Notes under the pieces: model-generated
What the model saw: only the letters and a program-made list of their open reading frames with translations
The model's database searches: none
Told to the model about the DNA's origin: nothing
Part shown: piece after piece, positions 58,612-64,000 of the stretch
Layout of the letters: each line of letters starts with the position of its first letter
Numbering within the stretch: position 1 is the first letter of the stretch
Assembly: GCA_036426205.1 (NCBI GenBank)
Contig: CM071568.1
Span: 121,444,225-121,508,224 of the forward strand
Source: Ascaphus truei
Lineage: Eukaryota > Chordata > Amphibia > Anura > Ascaphidae
Direction: 5' to 3'
Length of the DNA: 64,000 nucleotides
Program-made: the position numbers and the translations under genes

Positions 58612-59003
58612 AGGAACAATCCATTGGTTTTTTTTTCTTTCCGTTAATTTTTTAATACATTAATTGAGGTCCGGGGACCCCATGCTTCTGAAGATATTTA
58701 CCTCCGAAGGAGGTGGGTGCCTGTATCTCTGCAGTTCTCAGCTCTATCGTCACATGGGCCAGTAGGAAGCCACACTGGATGACGTGATGGCTTCCTATAG
58801 CCCGCAGGGCTTGGGAAGGGCTTTGCAAAGCAGCCATATAGTGAATCCTGGAGTGGCTACCGGCAGAGGTATGTACCTCCGGAAGCAGGGGGTCCCCAGA
58901 CCTGAAATGGATGGGGTTCAGCTCCAGAAACCCCTGCTTCAATTCTGAATTTAAAAAAAAAAATGAAAAATATGAAGAAAAGAAACCCAGTTGGATTGCC
59001 CCT
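58612..59003. mobile_element. Family A MITE (T2/Kolobok-like), full copy
   Basis: It starts AGGAACAATCCA after TTAA (58608-58611) and ends GGATTGCCCCT before GCAA (a decayed TTAA). TTAAAGG termini are the hallmark of T2-type MITEs. Long subterminal inverted repeats (GACCCCATGCTTC / GAAGCAGGGGGTCCCC and CTGCTTCAATTC) are shared with the copies at 49597 and 62925. There is no coding region. Confidence 0.75.
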
Positions 59004-60718
59004 GCAAGTGACAATTTCACACATCTCTACTTTTGTAGCCAGCAGCACTACTGTAACCCCAAATATAATGCATTGGTGTTACAATAAATGACATTTAGAA
59101 CAGAAGGCAGTAAAATGACAGTGCCATGACCGTTTTTACATATCCGGGGCTTCTAGAAGAGGATTTAGATATCTGGTGCATGAAGTAAATGCTAAGACAT
59201 CTGTCATATGACCAGCACAAGATTGTATTGTATCCAATTCCAGCACTGTGACATGGTAACAAAAAATCATTGAGTCTAATTCTGTTCAGTGATTCAGTTA
59301 AGTAGTGTGCGTTCACTCCTGTGCGTTCTTTGGCTTGCGTCCCTGTTTTGCTACTTGTTTGGAAGCATGAATGATATCATTATTAATCTGGCAGCTATGA
59401 CTGCTGCTTGCAGATAGGGGAGAAGCATTATTCAAGCTGTTATCTTGTGGCACTTAAAAAAAATAAAAATTACCAGCATTCCAGAAGGGAGAATTTAACA
59501 GGGGAGATGGCATGAATAAATCATACAACCAACATGTCATATTGTTTTCATTCTTAAAAGCCTCCTCAGAAGAAAGCGTTCAAGCAAGTGACAGGTTCAA
59601 GCTGTTTGAGATGTTCACAAATTACAATAATAGATGCTTGGTACCCACAATAATCTGAATACGCCCCCAATCTTTGCACTCACTTGTAAGCTCATTTTCC
59701 TTATTGGTCATAATAATAAGACTTTATTTGTTAAAGATTTGTTAGGCGTGGAACTATTGGCTTGAAAAGCACAAATACCCAACATTCGACCAGACAACAT
59801 TACTTCTGTGACCCAACACACTAAAAAGACACAAACCAGAGAGTGTACCTTTGTGATGTACTGTAGGTTGACTCCAGTAAGAATCCTGGATAATTGTATT
59901 TACCAAGAGTGTTATTGTTCAACTGGAAATGTGTGTATATGTGGATTGTATTTACATTGCTCCCCTTTAGACCACCCCCGTAACCGCTAAGGATAGTTTG
60001 ACATTATGTACCCTCCTCCCCTAATCCCGTCCCCCAATAGAAATTTTCATGGATAAAAAGATTAGTTAGGAAACATGATTAAATGCATAAATAGAAGAAA
60101 AAAAAACTAGGGTTTTTTAAACATGAATTGGACAATAATAATGTCACATCTATTGTGACTGTGAAGAAGTATTCTGTTGAGTTTGCATTTTCATGCCACG
60201 GAAGAAACTTGTTCACATTCCCTATATTTGATGCAGATTTTAAGGCAACTAGGTGCAGGTGATCTCACAACGCTATAGGATATAGTAGCTACAATAGAGA
60301 ATGCAATGATGTAACCAATCAGTGCTATTAGTAACTTGATCTAGCACTGGTATATAGCTGGTAGGAATCCATATACCATAGATACAGTGTTATATATTGT
60401 ACCTTATAATCACTCAGTCAATTGGTAAGATTGATTTGCCCCTCATTTAGGGATTTTAATTATCACTGTAAATAAATCACAAGCGTCGTTGTGGATGATA
60501 AGCAAACCTTTATTATTTTTTCATATATTATTCTTTGAAGTCAGTGGTACATATAAGTTGTATTTAATACCTTGTTCTATAGGAATAATACAATTCCGGA
60601 TGATTCCATCATATTAATGACACTAATATGTACTTTGAAAGCAATATACAGGACCTAATGTGAGAGCTGTACCTCACATACCAAGTTACTGATTAGAAAG
60701 GTGTGTACTACTATTTAG

Positions 60719-61027
60719 TAGAGATGGGTGAAACTGTCAAAATCCGTTTCGTGGAATTTCCCGAGCTTTCCATTAAAAATCCGTTCCGCTGTGTAAAATC
60801 CGTCGACGGATTGTTTCAGTTTCAATCCGTGCGGATTAATCAAAAACCGTTCATTGGATACAATCCACTGGTGGATTTTAAGATTGAATTGTCGGTGATA
60901 AAAAAACAAAAAATCCTGGAAAAGACAAGTTTCCCTTTTTCAGACTAATTCGCGTAAATCCGCAGAACAAAGTAACCGGACGATGCGAGTTGGATCCAGA
61001 TCCGCAGGAAAAATTCGCCCATCTCTA
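60719..61027. mobile_element. hAT-like MITE, 309 bp
   Basis: Inverted ends TAGAGATGGGTGAA and TTCGCCCATCTCTA are flanked by CTATTTAG (60711-60718) and CTTTTTAG (61028-61035), an 8-bp duplication with one mismatch. The interior has AATCCG units repeated on both strands. The 81-codon open frame across it is a by-product. Confidence 0.85.
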
Positions 61028-62924
61028 CTTTTTAGCACGAAAATTCTGACACATTCAAAACTGATTTTAGGATAAAGGTCCCTTTTGTGGGGTGGAAGTC
61101 AAGTGTACATATACTTTCCTGGGTTGTAGAGGAGGAGATGTGCGTAACCCAGAAGGCTTATTTTTGTTAAGCGTTTACCCAAAAGCATCTACACGTGTAT
61201 TTAGTTCTATTTTTTACTGGCAAGTAATTGTTGAACCCATTCAGTGTTACTTCAGTGCATTGATTTGAATTCAGACCCTTACTTAAGGGGTTTTATAATG
61301 GAAGGCTTTCTCAGAAGTGCAAAGTTAAGGACTCCGGTCATCTTCTTGATCTTCTCCAAATGTGTATGTTGACTTGCAGTATTTGGAGCAACATTGCAAT
61401 TTGCAAAGTACGTTTTATAGTTGAAAGGTTGACATAGTGTTGTTTTCTCTGTCAGTCAATGACATTACTTCTCATAACTACTACAGAACAATACAGGAAT
61501 CAGATCAGCGACTAACAAACACACATGCCTCTTTATATGTCTCTGCGCAATGAGTGGGAGTAGGCTAATTAATTAAACAAATAAATATGTCTCAAGTTTT
61601 CTATGTTCAGATTTCATATTTTTGTTCCGTAATACTGATTTTAAATACATATGTTGATCTCTTTCAGCTTTACTGTTTAACTTAAAATATACAATGCAGT
61701 TTTGACTTAAAAATGAATGAATACAAATACAATAAAAAAAAACTGTATGTAGACTAATCACAGACCTGATTTATTTCCAGGTCACTAGCAGTTTACTAAC
61801 CTGTTCGTGAAACTGTGCAGGATCATTATAATTTATCCCTAATGAGAACATCTGCCTTAGGATCAGAACATCTGCAGGAATTGTTTGCAGGATTTATTTC
61901 TGCAGTGTTACGGTTTAATCACAATAGAATGACTTGTTCATCATTGCCTCCTTAAAAGGTTTGAGAACCCATGTCAAAGAAGAAAAGTATTTTCCTCCAG
62001 GGAGATGCTCTTGAACGTCTCTAGGGAGAGCAAAACAACTTCATCTGCAGGCAATACCCTGCGCTCTGCAAATCTTCCCAATGGTTCCACTGTTCTTCAC
62101 CATAGCACAGGGAAAAGAAGAATGTCAGACAAAGGCCCTTATTCAATATGATGTGAGGCTGCTTGCTTGGGCTGAGGAAGATTGTAGTCCCATTCCTTTA
62201 GAATGGAGCACATCTCTTCTCCGTCACCGGGAAGTGGCTTCACAGCACAGCAGAGGGACCATATTGGAGAAAGTGTTTAGCTTTGAATTGAACCTTTTGG
62301 CTTCCAGTGGGGTCTGCAATGCATTGATTAGCAAGGCCAAGCAATCCCTTCTGGCAGTGATAGGCTGGCTTGAAGATGGAGTCTTCCATAGCAACCTTTC
62401 TTGGAGTTATAGTCAGTGATTACATGATATCACTCAATTATGCAATTGCTTCTCTATCATTTCTAAAGTTTGTATCTTAGCTTTTTGCCAAGTACTTTTC
62501 TGGAGACCTAACTTTGAACAGCATTGCAGTAAATATCCACACAGGGGATCAAATCTGATTGAAGATATAACAATGAACCTGTAACTCCAAAGTGATCGGA
62601 GCTGAATTATACAGCAATCCTTAAGCCAGTAAAATGTATCTCCAAACGTGGAAAAATCAATGATTTCACAATAAGTTATTTCATTAAGATGTAATAGAAC
62701 AAACGTTGGCTTTTACAAAGCTATCTTTGTAAAATTATATTGATGAGAAGTAATCCAAACAGATTCCTTTTTTGCTTTTTTTGTTGATCTTATGAAGTCA
62801 AAGTGCAGTCCCACTTAGGCCAGCGTTTGTTTTCTTACATTTTAATGAAATAACGTATTTTGAAATATTTTTTTTATGTTGCTCATTGCCAATGATACAC
62901 AGATGTAGTGTATTTTTATTTTAA

Positions 62925-63342
62925 TCACATTTTTTTAATTATTATTTTTTTAACATAGGTTTGAAGGAGGGGTTTCCACAGCTGAACCACCATTAATTTC
63001 AGCTCTGTGGACCCCCTGCTTCTCGGGATACAGACCTCCGAAAGGGGGTGCCGGTATCTCGGCAAAGTTTAACACTCCCGCGTCATGTGAGCCAATAGGA
63101 AGCCGAAACTGATGACATTATGGCTTCTGTTGGCCCGCAGGGCGCGGGAGCTCTGACACACCACCATTACGTGAACCCTGGTAGCCGAGCCGAGCAGCTA
63201 CCGACATCCCCTACGGAGGGAAGTATCTCCAGAAACCGGGGAGTTGCAAGAGCTGAAATTAATGGGGTTCAGCCCTGGAGACCCCCTTGCTTCAATCCCA
63301 TGTTAAAAATTGCAAAACAGAATTGCCCACTTGATTGCCTCG
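62925..63342. mobile_element. Family A MITE (T2/Kolobok-like), third copy
   Basis: The right end GATTGCCTCG is followed by TTAA at 63343-63346; the left end, after TTAA at 62921-62924, is degenerate. Subterminal inverted repeats (GGTTTGAAGGAGGGGTTTCC ... and its inverse at 63262-63301) and the AGGAAGCC/ATGGCTTC block match 58612-59003. Confidence 0.7.
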
Positions 63343-64000
63343 TTAATAATGCTATACCGTGGATTTATACCATTAGTTAATTAAACCGAGAACAACAACA
63401 TTATTGCAGTTCTAATATGTGTGGAATTCACGATAGCTGAATAGGATAATTAGGGGAACGTGGGTAGAGGAACAGAATGCCCCTTTCTTACATTTGTGCC
63501 GTGGCAGTCATGTGACTTTCATATGTGCATTCTTTTTTAAGGCCTACTAAACATTTGTAAACTGTACATATAATATTAAGCAGGCTATTTAGTTTTGTCT
63601 TTTCTCTTCACATTCTTCTACAATTCATTATCACGTGGCTGTTGGAAACTGTTAATTGAGCTAAGGATGTAAATGACACAGTACTTGCTTGATGCGAGTC
63701 CTAGGTTTAAGAGATCACAACACTAGAGAAAAGGACGCCAATTTGATAGCACTTTCGCAGCTAATGGAATGATTAGTGTAATTTGAAAATAAGATGTGAT
63801 TTATTCTGAACATAAGTTAAAATATAGGGCTTTAAAATGAATTATTAAACAAGCCAATGTGAATCCAATAGGAGTCTGTAAACCCCGGATATCAAACAGT
63901 GTTTGTGACAGTAATAACAGCACTGTGTGTAGTGATATCTGTATGAGGGATAATCAACTATGATATAAAATTGAGGGGAGAGTTAATACACAATATCACG

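Larger units (their letters stand above)
47973..64000 (+). other. NFATC1: NFATC1 intron downstream of the Rel-homology exon (partial)
   Basis: It begins GTATGA; no acceptor of a further NFATC1 exon is seen before the window ends. Stretches in which I see nothing beyond A+T-rich intron sequence are 47973-48600, 48985-49590, 51280-53125, 55860-57050 (apart from a small TA run near 56655), 59010-60710, 61036-62920 and 63347-64000. Open frames at 56870-57097 and 62081-62419 carry no motif I can recognise. Confidence 0.88.

Overview
The window is vertebrate nuclear DNA, most likely from an anuran amphibian. Two exons of one conserved gene, nuclear factor of activated T cells 1 (NFATC1), lie on the + strand with correct splice sites. 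Everything else is intron. The repeats point to a frog: many MITEs with TA, TTA, TTAA or 8-bp target duplications, L2 and CR1 LINEs, a vertebrate chromovirus (Ty3/gypsy), and a CR1 tail built on an 8-bp unit. The species is not determined. One N gap and the many single-base indels between repeat copies indicate a draft assembly.

Layout: 1-4793 is the intron upstream of the large NFATC1 exon, with a perfect 168-bp-arm palindrome, a hAT MITE and a TTAA-type MITE. 4794-5883 is the exon coding for the calcineurin-regulated region: PxIxIT site, serine-rich region, three SP motifs, nuclear localisation signal and LxVP site. 5884-47812 is a 41.9-kb intron dense in transposons. 47813-47972 is the next exon, which starts the Rel-homology DNA-binding domain. 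47973-64000 is the following intron, cut by the window edge.

The large intron holds, in order: a decayed L2 LINE (10.0-12.7 kb); a 485-bp hAT MITE with a perfect 8-bp target duplication (15.7 kb); TA-type MITEs; foldback repeats embedded in (TA)n (20.3-21.7 kb); one end of an LTR element (23.6-24.3 kb); a nearly full-length but broken chromovirus on the minus strand (24.6-30.5 kb); a 2-kb hAT element filled by a minisatellite (32.2-34.3 kb); a Harbinger-like element filled by purine-rich and then pyrimidine-rich DNA (35.3-36.8 kb); a 5.8-kb LTR element with two 1.65-kb LTRs and no visible gag or pol (39.7-45.6 kb); and an L2 end beside a MIR-like CORE-SINE (45.7-46.2 kb).

No operon, CRISPR array, tRNA, rRNA or new multigene system is visible. 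The most interesting signals are within the mobile DNA. The chromovirus appears to use self-priming of the Tf1/sushi type: the predicted RNA 5' end is complementary over 10 nt to the site just inside the 5' LTR, which also contains the gag start codon. Two different LTR families share the same 15-bp motif at their inner LTR edge. Several structures look like template-switch or foldback products. The only functional product supported here is part of NFATC1.
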